Positions 1 through 8,824 of a stretch of DNA of 64,000 bases are shown in pieces; position 1 is the first letter of the stretch; every line of letters begins with the position of its first letter. This DNA comes from VRUE01 sp963770315 (lineage in GTDB: Bacteria; Actinomycetota; Thermoleophilia; Solirubrobacterales; 70-9). Both the position numbers and the translations under genes were made by a program. The DNA is taken from positions 1,736,001-1,800,000 of the forward strand of contig CAVYPC010000002.1 in the NCBI GenBank assembly GCA_963770315.1, in the 5' to 3' direction. Under the pieces are notes generated by a model. The model was not told the origin of the DNA, did no database searches, and saw nothing but the letters and a program-made list of their open reading frames with translations.

Positions 1-743
1 GTGAGGACCCTGAGGAAGAACACCGTTAGAGCACCGAGAACCCCTGCGGCGCCGTAGAGAAGCCAGGCGATGCCCCAGCGAGACCACCGGCCGTGCGCGG
101 CAAGCTCACGGTCGATCCTCATGTGCACGCGCCTGGTGATCTGCTTGGGGCGATCGCAGGCAAGGATGAGGCGGTGGCGCGACGTCGCCAGCCCAAGCCT
201 CTTCCTGACGTCGCAGGCCAGTACCGTGGCGTTGGGAAGGACCTTCAGGTGCTCCCCCGGTCGACTTGCGAGCGCGAGCAGGAGGTGCCCAACTGCGGGT
301 TTCGCCTCGGCTCCGTGGTCGCGTGCAAGGGTCTCCGCCAGCCGCATCGCGTCTATCGCTTCAGCGCTCAGCTCGAGCCGACGCGCACCTCGTGACGGGG
401 ATTCGATGGCGAACATCCTGCGGACGATGCTGAGCATCAGGGCGACCGCGACCACCACGGCGACGAGCAACATCAGCCGCATCGACGACCTGAATTGGGG
501 CTCCTCCGCCGCCGAGGTTCGCGGCTCGATCGGCGGCCTCCATCCGAGGCGTCGCAGAGCCGAGCCGTACGACAACCCTCCTCGTTCGAGGATCAGAGGC
601 GGCCAGGGTCCGCGCCGGTCGGACATGACGGCCAGCACCAGATGTGTCGGCCTGACGAGGTGATGCCCCTGCTCGCGGGCGATCTCTTCCGCCCAGAGCA
701 GAATGACCTCGAGCTCGCGCGCCGTCTCTCCTCCGGCGCTCAT
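1..743 (-). CDS. Membrane protein with two Clp N-domain-like repeats (3' end outside window)
   Basis: I read this frame directly: it is open from an ATG at 743 to the left edge (247 codons, no stop). The ATG overlaps the stop of the upstream TPR gene by four bases (ATGA), so the two are translationally coupled. Residues about 5-68 and 120-180 each have the helical pattern of a Clp/Hsp100 N-terminal repeat (for example RPTHLVLAVM and AVGHLLLALAS followed by a turn and another helix). A hydrophobic segment separates them (about 88-107) and another lies near 223-245. No AAA+ ATPase motif is visible. Inference: a membrane-anchored substrate or adaptor-binding protein rather than an unfoldase. The Clp relationship is by eye only. 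Confidence 0.75.
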   Translation of the reverse strand, partial: MSAGGETARELEVILLWAEEIAREQGHHLVRPTHLVLAVMSDRRGPWPPLILERGGLSYGSALRRLGWRPPIEPRTSAAEEPQFRSSMRLMLLVAVVVAVALMLSIVRRMFAIESPSRGARRLELSAEAIDAMRLAETLARDHGAEAKPAVGHLLLALASRPGEHLKVLPNATVLACDVRKRLGLATSRHRLILACDRPKQITRRVHMRIDRELAAHGRWSRWGIAWLLYGAAGVLGALTVFFLRVL

Positions 744-1507
744 CGATCGGCCACCGGCTGGCTCGCGAGGTCGACAAGGCGGACATCCCTGAAATAGGCG
801 CTGCGCGCGGCCGGCGTCAGCACACAGCTCCGCAGGCTCGGTGCCCCTGCACAACCTGCGCGGCGCCTCTCCCGGGGGCCGAAACAGGAAAGGAAGCGCG
901 CCCGGTCGGAATCGTCGACCGCGTCCGTTTCGAGGGCGTTACCCGCGTAGTTCCAGGCAGCGCCAGCGAGACCTGCGCGCTGGGCGAGGCAGGCGCCAAG
1001 CAGCATTCGATCGGGTTCTTCTTCCGTGGTGCGGGTCGGCTCTTCCATGAGGGCTCTTTCGAACCTACGAGCACCGGCGACTCTCGGTACGGCGAACGCG
1101 TCTGAGAGCCCCAACTTCGCGACAAAGAAAACACCGCTGAGGTCCAAGCCGTGGCCGCAGCGTCCAAGTCTTTCTGCGAAGGCCCCCGCTTTGAGAGCCT
1201 TGGTCAGCTCGATGGTCGCCGCCGAGCGCTCGCCCGAGTGATAGAAGGCGCACGCCAAACCCAGACGAGCAACGGTGGAATTCGGAACGAGGCTCAACAC
1301 GATATCGTAGCTCTTCTCCGCCTGCGCATAGTCGCTGTGCTTGAGCGCTTCCTCTCCGCGCCTCAGCGCGAGGACCGCCTGCCTATCGGGGACCGCCCGC
1401 CAGAGTCCGTAGACCAAAAGCAGCGCCATCACGAACGCACCTGCGCCCGAGACGATGCGGGTCAGAACTAATTTGCGAGCCCGCCACTTCTCCCCTCGGC
1501 CGGTCAT
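740..1507 (-). CDS. TPR-repeat membrane protein
   Basis: 255 residues. A basic N-terminus precedes one membrane segment (about 17-36), so the rest probably faces outward or is anchored at the membrane. Residues about 46-110 show tetratricopeptide-type helix pairs (ALRRGEEALKHSDYAQAEKSY, then ARLGLACAFYHSGERSAATIEL). The C-terminal half has several cysteines (CLAQRAG, LSCFGPRER, RRAGCAGA, RSCVL), which could form disulfides if exported. It sits in the minus-strand operon running from 4295 to the left edge, 97 bp after the lipoprotein gene and overlapping the next gene by four bases. TPR domains are protein-interaction scaffolds; the partner is unknown, most plausibly another product of this operon. 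Confidence 0.8.
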   Translation of the reverse strand: MTGRGEKWRARKLVLTRIVSGAGAFVMALLLVYGLWRAVPDRQAVLALRRGEEALKHSDYAQAEKSYDIVLSLVPNSTVARLGLACAFYHSGERSAATIELTKALKAGAFAERLGRCGHGLDLSGVFFVAKLGLSDAFAVPRVAGARRFERALMEEPTRTTEEEPDRMLLGACLAQRAGLAGAAWNYAGNALETDAVDDSDRARFLSCFGPRERRRAGCAGAPSLRSCVLTPAARSAYFRDVRLVDLASQPVADR

Positions 1508-1604
1508 CGCGTGTTCTTATTCAAAGTTGACCTCTGTAACCGTCTACAAACCCGACCATTACCTGGTGCACCGTGCGAGCAGAGCGAGTAGACCTCGCCA
1601 CGTC

Positions 1605-2069
1605 TCAGAACTGCTTCAAGGCTCCGCAGACGCTGTCAACGGTTTTTGCCGCTTCGAACGTGCCGAGATTCGTGAGTTCGTCGATCAGGCTTTCGATTTC
1701 ACCAGCTTCATACGACTGCACGTTGGCATCAGAGACGATTTCTGCACGCTCGCGCTGATCGAGCCCTAGCCCTTCGACGATCTGCGACGCTTGCTCGACC
1801 CGCTCGGCCGTATCGCACACCCATTCGGGTGCTTCTTCACGCAGCCTCTGGCCGAGCCGCTCGATCTCTGATTGGTGTCCCCACGCACTGACAGCGATCA
1901 CGGACGCGTCGTCGGCGAGCTTCCAGTCCGAGGGATGGCTTCCGTGGGCGACCTCGGCGATGAAGTGAGATGCCTCCTCGTTCGTCGCCAAGGTCTCTTG
2001 CCCGCATCCCCCAGCAGAGACGAGAAAAACCAGCATGACTAGCGACATGATGATTCTCTCAGACCGCAT
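1605..2069 (-). CDS. Small putative lipoprotein
   Basis: 154 residues if started at the ATG at 2069, which lies 14 bp after the upstream stop and gives a proper export signal: charged start (MRSER), hydrophobic core (IIMSLVMLVFLV) and a loose lipobox SAGGC. A longer frame from 2276 only overlaps the neighbouring gene in another phase, so I rejected it. The mature part is acidic, helical and without a known motif; one further cysteine pair (WVCDTAERV and DSVCGALKQ) could form a disulfide. An alternative start at the next ATG (2048) would also keep the signal. It is the third gene of the operon. Function unknown. Confidence 0.7.
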   Translation of the reverse strand: MRSERIIMSLVMLVFLVSAGGCGQETLATNEEASHFIAEVAHGSHPSDWKLADDASVIAVSAWGHQSEIERLGQRLREEAPEWVCDTAERVEQASQIVEGLGLDQRERAEIVSDANVQSYEAGEIESLIDELTNLGTFEAAKTVDSVCGALKQF

Positions 2070-2083
2070 ATCGATGCAGTATC

Positions 2084-2773
2084 TCAGACGGTACCTGCCC
2101 AACCTCCCACGACGATCTGAGCTACAAGTGCAAGTACCCGCCAACCAATAAGCAACACGATCAGGCCGCTGGCCAGGTAGGCGCCAGCGAATCCGAACAT
2201 CAGCAAGGTGTCGATCGCTCGCATCAGGCGGAAGAAGAGAAGCATTGGTGCCAGGAGCAGGCGCACCGGAGACCACCGGGGCCGGGACCGGTTCTCGCCA
2301 ATGGTGCCGCTGAGGATCGTGCCCGATGGCACGCTGCAGTAGAAGCAGGAAACACCGAACCAGAGGCGCAGGAACCCAACCAGCCCGAAGCGATCGAAGG
2401 TTTCCAGAAATGGCGACACCGAGATGTCGTGGCTAACGATGATCCCGGGATCGACCGAGGCAAATGGCCTGACGTCAAGCAGGGCGGAGCGAACGACCAT
2501 CGGGAAGAGCAGGATCGATCCGATCAGCACCGGGCCGAAAAAGGTCGCCAGGAGAAGCGCGGTCCAAGCGGGCGAACCCGACTGATACTCAGGCTCCCCA
2601 CCAACCTCGAGCAGGAGCCGGCGATGGACGACATAGTTCCCAGAGGCCGCGCCGACTAGGAGCTGACACGCCATACGCACCAGCACGCCCGGGAAGAAGA
2701 GCGTGGTCGCGAACATCACCCCGGAGGCCTTCAGGACCTCAAGCGTGCCGCGAGCGAACGAGTAGTCATTCAT
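2084..2773 (-). CDS. Multi-pass membrane protein resembling an M50-like protease without its HExxH motif
   Basis: 229 residues from an ATG at 2773 that overlaps the preceding stop by eight bases (ATGAATGA). Four to five hydrophobic segments are visible (about 17-40, 70-95, 130-150, 170-185, 190-223). The segment FFPGVLVRMACQLLVG (26-41) and the later LWFGVSCFYCSVPSG (137-151) match, from memory, the layout of bacterial M50-type metalloprotease-like membrane proteins. There the first segment reads FFPGxxVHELxH and the second GVSxxxHxxPS. Here both the zinc-binding histidines and the glutamate are absent, so if the relationship is real the protein is a catalytically dead homologue. It is an internal gene of the operon. 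It may equally be an unrelated membrane protein. Confidence 0.65.
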   Translation of the reverse strand: MNDYSFARGTLEVLKASGVMFATTLFFPGVLVRMACQLLVGAASGNYVVHRRLLLEVGGEPEYQSGSPAWTALLLATFFGPVLIGSILLFPMVVRSALLDVRPFASVDPGIIVSHDISVSPFLETFDRFGLVGFLRLWFGVSCFYCSVPSGTILSGTIGENRSRPRWSPVRLLLAPMLLFFRLMRAIDTLLMFGFAGAYLASGLIVLLIGWRVLALVAQIVVGGWAGTV

Positions 2774-4295
2774 GAACGCCACACGGACCACCGAGCGGGA
2801 ACTTCGCCCAGCAAACATTGGGGGGACGGTGCCGCTGCGGACTGGGAATTCGTTCGATATCGTCGGTCGGGTAGAACTCTTCGACGCCGTTTCGCAGGTT
2901 GGGTCGGAACGCGTACTCTTCCTTCATCGCCTTGGCAAGCACGCAGCGCTTGATCGCCGCGAACGGGGTTGCGCCTTCGCCCAACCGGTACGCGGAGTTC
3001 AAGCCAACCGTGAAGTCGAAGGCAGCGAGCGTCCTCATGTCATAGCGGTTCGAGAGGCAACCGAGCGCCGTAATGCGGTCGTTGATATGTGGAGTCTCGG
3101 TGTTCTCTGCGAGCGCGAGCAGCCTTCGCCCCTCGGCGTCGTCTTTGTCCGGGAGCGGATATATGAACCACGCCTGTGAGATCTTGACGAAGTCGAACCC
3201 TTGAAATGCCCCGGGAGTGTCGAGGTAGCAGCCGCGACCTCGGTAGTGGGTCTCTTCTTCCGGCTCGTAGCCCAGGGTGAGCGAAACTTGGGCCTCAAAC
3301 AGTGCGTAGTCCTTGTAATCGAGCGCCCAATCCACGCAGGAGGACAGAACCGTGATGCTCACCGATTCGTTCTCGAGGAGACCGGCACTTCCCAGGCTTT
3401 TCATCGCCACGACGAGCTTGTCTTCGCCGATCGCCGTCCTCGCCGTGTCGAGCTCGGCGACTGCCTGGCGATCCTCGCCGAAACCCGTGATCGCGGTAAC
3501 CGCCAAGGCGACCGCAGCAATCAACCCAAGCACCGAGACCGGCGCCATCGCCCCGTACCTGCGGCGCTTGCGCACACGCACCGCGATGGTGCGGACGAGC
3601 CAGCCAACGCCGAGGGCAAACGCCAGGGGAAGCCCTCCCAGCAGCGAGATGACAAAGGCACCGAGGAAGGTTCCGAGGTTGAAGCCCGCCCGCTCCGCGA
3701 ACTCAGCCGCCGGGGCCGGAGCGCCCGAGCCGCTTGTCTCGGGCGGCACTTCAGGCTCAGGACGTCGGCGATAGACGATCGAGTTCGCGATGAGAGCGTC
3801 GAAATCGCTGATGTCATCACCGCGCAGAGTGACGAGCGCCGCCCGGCGCAGACTTGCTCGTCCACTCTCCGAAAGTCCCGTCCCGGCGTCGGCGTCGGCT
3901 AGTGAGAGCAGGGCGGCCGGAAGGATGCCCCTTGAATCGGGTCGCTTGCGGCGGGCAAAGTGCTCGACGATTCGGTTCCCGGCCTCTGCCGCAATCGCTA
4001 GCTGGCTCGTCAATCTGATGCCCTCCAGATCGCTGTCCAGCGCTGACTCTCCTGCCTCTACAGCCTCGGTGGAGTGCTTGACTGCCCAGCGGAGGTTGGT
4101 CTCGTAAGCCTCGAAGCTGATCCCGGCCCGCTCGCTGATTTGCTTCCACAGCTCGCGGTCGGTCGCGATCATTGCCAGCATTACGTCCGAAGTCGCGAGC
4201 AGTAGGTAGTCGAGGCGTTGTGAGCGCATCCGGGTCTCGGCTGCATCACGCAATGCGTCGAGGAAGTAAGCGTCCGGCGTCGATTCCGAGTTCAC
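2766..4295 (-). CDS. Membrane protein with N-terminal Clp N-domain-like repeats, first gene of operon
   Basis: 509 residues. Residues about 20-72 (TSDVMLAMIATDRELWKQIS, then an AGISFEAYE turn) and 93-153 (LTSQLAIAAEAGNRIVEHFA, then ILPAALLSLAD) have the repeat pattern of Clp N-domains, as in the last gene of the operon. A proline/alanine-rich linker (178-200) leads to two membrane segments (about 207-234 and 249-270). A C-terminal half of about 240 residues without recognised motifs follows and contains several cysteines. The predicted topology puts both the Clp-like part and the C-terminal part in the cytoplasm. It is divergent from the gene at 4655, with a 359-bp spacer that must contain the promoter. 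No ATPase motif is present. The Clp relation is inference from pattern. Confidence 0.75.
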   Translation of the reverse strand: MNSESTPDAYFLDALRDAAETRMRSQRLDYLLLATSDVMLAMIATDRELWKQISERAGISFEAYETNLRWAVKHSTEAVEAGESALDSDLEGIRLTSQLAIAAEAGNRIVEHFARRKRPDSRGILPAALLSLADADAGTGLSESGRASLRRAALVTLRGDDISDFDALIANSIVYRRRPEPEVPPETSGSGAPAPAAEFAERAGFNLGTFLGAFVISLLGGLPLAFALGVGWLVRTIAVRVRKRRRYGAMAPVSVLGLIAAVALAVTAITGFGEDRQAVAELDTARTAIGEDKLVVAMKSLGSAGLLENESVSITVLSSCVDWALDYKDYALFEAQVSLTLGYEPEEETHYRGRGCYLDTPGAFQGFDFVKISQAWFIYPLPDKDDAEGRRLLALAENTETPHINDRITALGCLSNRYDMRTLAAFDFTVGLNSAYRLGEGATPFAAIKRCVLAKAMKEEYAFRPNLRNGVEEFYPTDDIERIPSPQRHRPPNVCWAKFPLGGPCGVHE

Positions 4296-4654
4296 AGTGG
4301 CCGATTCTGCCTCTTCTGGTCCTGGCGTGACGACAGACAGATACCGGTGACATCAAGGCCAAGAGCACTTGGCGAAGTCGTGCCTGTTCGGACGGTCGGC
4401 CGTTATTACCGTAGGCGTAGGCGCACGACTGTCATTAGCCTTCGAGGCAGCCAAAGGCTGGGCGCTCCTTCCACTACAGACTGATCGTCTAGGCTGATGC
4501 GGTGGCGGTCGTGTTGCTCGCGTGACCGTTTCTACGTCCGTCCTGTCGACTCGTGCGTCGGCTTTAACCGGTTGGTTACCATCCGAGCGTCGATCGCGAA
4601 GCCGCTCCGTCTGACCCAACCTCGCTACCACCCATAAGATCAGCGGCATAGGAG
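4296..4654. other. Divergent intergenic region
   Basis: 359 bp between the minus-strand operon starting at 4295 and the plus-strand pair starting near 4655. It should hold promoters for both directions. I see no convincing gene, tRNA or inverted repeat, and no clear -10/-35 pair; short open frames here lack plausible protein composition. Confidence 0.5.
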
Positions 4655-5542
4655 GTGAGGAGAGACGACCGAAAAGGCGGGCGAGGGGGTGGGCAGTCGA
4701 CCTTGATCGGGGCGCGGATCCGCCATCGACCGAAGGTGAACCGACTGGCAGCGTTCATCCTAGCCGCGCAGTTCGTCGCCTTTCTAGCCCTGACCCTCGC
4801 AGGCTGGGGCTCGGACTCGAGCAGGGACTCCACCCCGCCGAAGATGGAGCAGCTTGGAGCGCCGCCAAGCCTGATTCCGACTTACACCAGTTTGACTCAC
4901 ATCACTTTTACCTTGCAGAACTCGGCGACACGAGCACGTGGGATCGCCGTCTTCGCTGGCACCGCCGCCAGCTGGGGAGGCTCAGAACCGCAGCGTCCAT
5001 CCCTCAACTCCTTTGGCGACGTGGCGGAGAAGGCCCTACAGGGAACGCTCGGAGAAACGATTAACACGCTCTTGTTCGTGATCCCCAACCGGGCTCTTGT
5101 GCACGGCCCCCTCTATGTGGCGATTCGAGGTGACCGATACCCGCTCCACCTCGTCGAAGAGGACCAATCGCGCGGCTTCGCCGTCTCCGCGGCTACCGTG
5201 GAAAACCATCTGCTCTCCTATGTGGGTAGCTCGCTCCTCTGGTTGACCTCTCCGGCACCGCAATCCATAAGCGTCCCGTTGATGGTGATCGCGCGCAGTC
5301 CGGACGCGAACTCTTTCTCGCTCGCAACCGGATTCATCGCTCGCGGTACCCGGCGAGGACGAGTGATGGTCGGCCTGCATGGCGTCGAGATTGGCGCTCC
5401 GGTCATCGCTGTCAGCCCGTCTGAAGCGGTGCTGGCCGGATTTGCAGAGGAAGGAGGCGGCAAGTCGACTCGTTTCATCCCAACCACCGTGGTGGCACAA
5501 AGGCTTCGAGCTGCGGCCTCCTCGATGCCGAGCGGTGGCTGA
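4655..5542 (+). CDS. Membrane-anchored, degenerate trypsin/HtrA-like protein
   Basis: Up to 295 residues. A membrane segment (about 31-50 from the GTG at 4655) is followed by an exported domain. The second half looks like a trypsin-fold barrel: LYVAIRGDRYPLHLVEEDQS resembles the strand pair before the catalytic Asp of HtrA proteins. GFIARGTRRGRVMV then GVEIGAPVIAVSPSEAVLAGF occupies the place of the GNSGGP loop. In this alignment the active-site serine and the GNSGG motif are missing, so it would be inactive. The start is unsure: GTG 4655 overlaps its own GGAGG, and GTG 4736 gives a shorter N-terminus directly before the membrane segment. Six bases separate it from the next gene, so both are probably co-transcribed. 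Confidence 0.6.
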   Translation: MRRDDRKGGRGGGQSTLIGARIRHRPKVNRLAAFILAAQFVAFLALTLAGWGSDSSRDSTPPKMEQLGAPPSLIPTYTSLTHITFTLQNSATRARGIAVFAGTAASWGGSEPQRPSLNSFGDVAEKALQGTLGETINTLLFVIPNRALVHGPLYVAIRGDRYPLHLVEEDQSRGFAVSAATVENHLLSYVGSSLLWLTSPAPQSISVPLMVIARSPDANSFSLATGFIARGTRRGRVMVGLHGVEIGAPVIAVSPSEAVLAGFAEEGGGKSTRFIPTTVVAQRLRAAASSMPSGG

Positions 5543-5548
5543 TCGGAC

Positions 5549-7438
5549 GTGCCGAGCGATGGCCGCCAACAGCCCGCCCTGAGTTTCGGCCGCAGATGGA
5601 AACCGCAGATGCTGAGGTTGCCGGAGGGCGCCAGGGAGAGACGCGAGATAGCCGGAGCCGCCCTGCTCGCAGCGCTGGGGGTGCTCGTGTTGGGCCTCCC
5701 GGTGGGCTTGGTCGGCCGACTGGGCGGCATGGTGCGAAATGTCGAGGGCGAAGCGATCGTGCCAGCGCTCTCCTTCGCCATTGGTAGCGCCTGCCTCACC
5801 GCGGCCACCTGGGCAGCCGTGCGGGCATTGACCTACACGCGAGAGGGATGGCGCGACTCACCAGGAACCAGGCTGGGGCTCATCGTCCTCGGCCTGCTCG
5901 GGGCCGCAGAGGTCGGCGGCCTCTGCCGCGCCGTCCTGCAGATCGCCGATCTGCACGGCTTCTATCTATCCGGCGGCACGGGCACCGGATACCTGAATCC
6001 GACGATTGCATACTGGGGCCTAACGATCCTCGTGATCGCGACGGCCGCCTTCGCTCTGCCGCTGATCGTCGTCCTAGCCAACCTGGCGCCGCACCACCAC
6101 GGTCCAGGGCGCTACCGGCGCGCCGTTCGAAGGGCATCAAGCGCTCATGCCGCTCTTCTGCTGCCGATCGTGGCGGGTGTCGCGATTGTCGCGCTCTGCG
6201 CCGTGTTGCCTGCGACCCTCCAGATCAACCTTGGCTATTCCGGCCCGAGTTTCTCGGGGCAGCGAGTCCTGTTTCCGATCTCGCTGCTCGACGCTTCGGT
6301 GTGGGAATCTCTAGCTCGTCTCTCGTTTCTGCCGCTGTTGGTCGGAATGTGGGTGGGCATGGAGTCCGCCCGAGCTTGCTACTCGATCGCGAAAACCACG
6401 ATGCTCGTCCCGCGGATCGAGAATGCGGTGGATTACAGGGCCGTCCTTTGCCTTGCGGCAACAGCGGTTTGTGCCTTGGCATGGATCGGCCAGGCACCGC
6501 TATTGATCCCTGCCGCGTTGGCGCTCAGCAGCACTGTCGTCCTGGCCAGTGCCGGTGCGCTTCGCAGAGCCGTGGCGATACCGGCCCTCAAGACCCTCGG
6601 AACTCGCTTTGGCTTCTCCGAGGACTGGCGAGATGCCGCGCCGATCGGTCGGATTCTGCTTGTGCTCGCGGTTCCCGTCCTGCTACCCATCTGTGTGGAT
6701 CTATGGCACGGACTCGAGGGGCCATTTCGCCTGCCGGGCGACGCCGCAGGCTACGTTCACTTCTGGCGCGAGTTCGGCCTTTACCAGGCTACGAGTGTGA
6801 GCATAGGAGGGATCTTTGGTCGCGAGATGCAGCAAATCGCGCTCTACAGCGGTGCATTGATCGCCTTCCTTCTGCTCGGTTGGCTCTTCAACACTGTCTT
6901 CCTCGGAGATCGAGAAAAAGGCCTGGGAGACGTGATGTGGCTACTAGTGCCGCTCGCGCTGGTGGCAGTTGCGTTCACCCCGATTCTCCAGGCGGCGAGT
7001 CGGCCGTTCGTGGCGCCAATGATCGCAGCGAGCGGTCTTCCCGCCATGCTGCTGATCGCCAGTCCCCCACAGCGGCGACAATGCGTCCTGGTGGTTTCCC
7101 TAGCAGCCATCCTGCTGGGAGTCTGGGCGTACGCCGTTTGGAACTTTGAGCTACTGCCGGCGTTCGCTGTCCTCACGGCAGCGATCATTTGGCGCTTCCT
7201 AATCTCTCCCGGCAACCTCGATCATCCAGACGGCGAAGTGAGGTTTCGGCGTATCTCCCTCTTTGCCTCGCTGGCATTGCTCGGCCTTGGCATGCTCGCG
7301 CTCGGCCAGAGCAGCCAAAGCGCCCTCCTTCCCAGCGCCGAGCTCGCTGACGTGAGCGACCGTGTAGCCGTTACCGTCGTGGCACCGATCTGGCTCGTGT
7401 ATTGCGCGGCACGCGATCTACGGCCGAGCATCGCTTGA
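5549..7438 (+). CDS. Large multi-pass membrane protein, unknown function
   Basis: 629 residues with roughly 13-14 hydrophobic segments spread over the whole length, beginning about residue 37, and only short loops between them. The longest soluble loop is around 60 residues. I recognise no transporter, oxidase or transferase motif; histidines cluster in one loop (NLAPHHHGPG, about 180). It starts at GTG 5549, six bases after the degenerate HtrA-like gene, so the two form a short operon divergent from the Clp-like operon. By context it may be the membrane partner of the neighbouring exported protein. It could be a permease or polymer-export protein; nothing in the sequence decides this. Confidence 0.75.
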   Translation: MPSDGRQQPALSFGRRWKPQMLRLPEGARERREIAGAALLAALGVLVLGLPVGLVGRLGGMVRNVEGEAIVPALSFAIGSACLTAATWAAVRALTYTREGWRDSPGTRLGLIVLGLLGAAEVGGLCRAVLQIADLHGFYLSGGTGTGYLNPTIAYWGLTILVIATAAFALPLIVVLANLAPHHHGPGRYRRAVRRASSAHAALLLPIVAGVAIVALCAVLPATLQINLGYSGPSFSGQRVLFPISLLDASVWESLARLSFLPLLVGMWVGMESARACYSIAKTTMLVPRIENAVDYRAVLCLAATAVCALAWIGQAPLLIPAALALSSTVVLASAGALRRAVAIPALKTLGTRFGFSEDWRDAAPIGRILLVLAVPVLLPICVDLWHGLEGPFRLPGDAAGYVHFWREFGLYQATSVSIGGIFGREMQQIALYSGALIAFLLLGWLFNTVFLGDREKGLGDVMWLLVPLALVAVAFTPILQAASRPFVAPMIAASGLPAMLLIASPPQRRQCVLVVSLAAILLGVWAYAVWNFELLPAFAVLTAAIIWRFLISPGNLDHPDGEVRFRRISLFASLALLGLGMLALGQSSQSALLPSAELADVSDRVAVTVVAPIWLVYCAARDLRPSIA

Positions 7439-8168
7439 CCAGCCACAGCACGACCTCGAAATTGACCGGCGAAGATCGTCAATCATCGCGATTCGGCAAG
7501 GGGTGCTCGGGGAGTCGAACTCCGAGCTTCAAGCCGGACCGTGCCGAGCGATCATTTGCTCGGCGGTGACCTGAATCGGCCCAAACAATTGGCACCAGCC
7601 CAAGGCGATCTACGAAAGCGGGAGTAGATCACCGTGTCCTGACCTTCGGGTTCCGACAAGGACGGTCCGCTTATGAGCCCGAACCCGGGGTCCCGCTGGG
7701 CTACGCAGGGCAGTTTCAAGCGGTTTTTCGCAAAGATCTAGATCGGCTGGAGTCTGTGGGAGTTCTTGCCCCATTTCTTGCCCCAGGGAAGCCTCGCGCC
7801 GCGCGCTTTTGGCAGGTCGGAGAGACGCTCGGTCGCCTGCAGACGCAGATGGCGGGGGCCATCGACGAGCTGAACCACCCGCGACGACCAGCTGCCGTCG
7901 CGCAATTGCCTATCTAGCGCTCGTCAACACCCTGATCGTGGCGGCGCATGTCCTCGACTGGCCGAAGGCGGGGCTCATCTTGGATGCCCTGGACATCGAC
8001 GAGTGAGCCTCAGCACCCTGGCGACCTCGCCCGGGCCCTGGCTGACTACCTTCACGCGGACGAGACGCTGGCTAAACCTAGCCGCCGATGCCAAGAGTTT
8101 CGGGGCGTGAGCCGAATCGGGATGCGCTGGTGAAATGCAGCAGCGATGCTCGTGCTCTTGCTCGTTCC
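7439..8168. other. Gene-poor region with hairpins and a repeat copy
   Basis: About 730 bp without a convincing gene. It contains a bulged hairpin at 7504-7527, a perfect 7-bp hairpin with an 8-base loop at 7543-7564 (GCCGAGC / GCTCGGC), and copy 1 of a dispersed repeat at 7672-7757. A short frame at 7740-7916 reads plausibly (RFWQVGETLGRLQTQMAGA) but is linked to the repeat through a frameshift. It looks like the remnant of a decayed gene. Confidence 0.5.
7672..7757 (+). repeat. Dispersed about 85-bp repeat, copy 1
   Basis: This segment starts ATGAGCCCGAACCCGGGGTC and ends near GATCGGCTGGAGTC. It closely matches 10874-10960 in the same orientation, with scattered substitutions and small length changes. 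In the second copy the segment is open (MSPSPGVPLDYVG, then FKRFSRDLDRLES); here a one-base difference breaks that frame. The two copies bracket the genes between 8169 and 10754. Confidence 0.7.
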
Positions 8169-8795
8169 TCATGCCCCGTGTCTCCGACGCAATTCGGTGA
8201 AATCTGATGGCGCACGTATCGAATCGCGCAGGACGAAGACATCGTTGACAACCGGCACGGCGGCGACCGTGCCCTTGGTGTGGACGAGCGCCGTGCGTGC
8301 GTCGTCGGGGGCTATGCCGACAAGCAGACGCGTTGGCATGCCGTCATGGGCCCGCCCTTTCGGCGTGAAAGAAATGGTTCCGAAGCCCTGCTCGATCGCC
8401 TGCTGAGTTCTCCCGCAGACGGTCGCGATCCCCGGGGTCCCTGGAACCTCAGAGACGATGCAGAGATAGCCGATACCAGGAACGAGCCAGTAACTGCCCG
8501 GCAGGACTACGGGGATTCGCTGCGCCAACGCCGGATTCATGGCCGCTTCGGTGACTATTCCGAGACGCCGGGCGCGCGCTGGGAGTCCCTCTGGCCGGGT
8601 GCGCAACAGAGCGAACCTGTGACGCTGGATGCGCGACAGCCGCTTGAGCATGCGCGGCGCAGGTTGCGTGCTGCTGGGGCGGGACTCGGCCTTGTCGGGA
8701 GTCGCTGAACCGCACGAAGTCAGACCAATGCCCAACACCAAAACAGCGAGTGAGCTGGCGCAGGCACGCCAGCTCACAGTCGCCGCATTCATCAC
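8169..8795 (-). CDS. Putative lipoprotein
   Basis: 208 residues with a clear lipoprotein signal: MMNAATVSWRACASSLAVLV, then LGIGLTSCGS, giving lipobox LTSC with Cys28 as the lipidated residue. A serine/proline-rich linker leads to a compact domain of about 150 residues. It has beta-strand-like runs (IPVVLPGSYWLVPGIGYLCI, TALVHTKGTVAAVPVVNDVF) and two cysteines (YLCIVSE, TVCGRTQ) that could pair. I do not recognise the family; similar surface lipoproteins of unknown role are common in this lineage. It lies 29 bp downstream of the small secreted protein gene and may be co-transcribed with it. Confidence 0.8.
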   Translation of the reverse strand: MMNAATVSWRACASSLAVLVLGIGLTSCGSATPDKAESRPSSTQPAPRMLKRLSRIQRHRFALLRTRPEGLPARARRLGIVTEAAMNPALAQRIPVVLPGSYWLVPGIGYLCIVSEVPGTPGIATVCGRTQQAIEQGFGTISFTPKGRAHDGMPTRLLVGIAPDDARTALVHTKGTVAAVPVVNDVFVLRDSIRAPSDFTELRRRHGA

Positions 8796-8824
8796 AGTCG
8801 TCGAATCAAACAGCCTGTCTGTAG

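Noticed and set aside
7500..7530. tRNA-like T-arm (CGGAGTTCGACTCC on the minus strand)
   Set aside because: The T-stem has a mismatch, and no matching acceptor, D-arm or anticodon arm can be drawn around it; most likely just a bulged hairpin.
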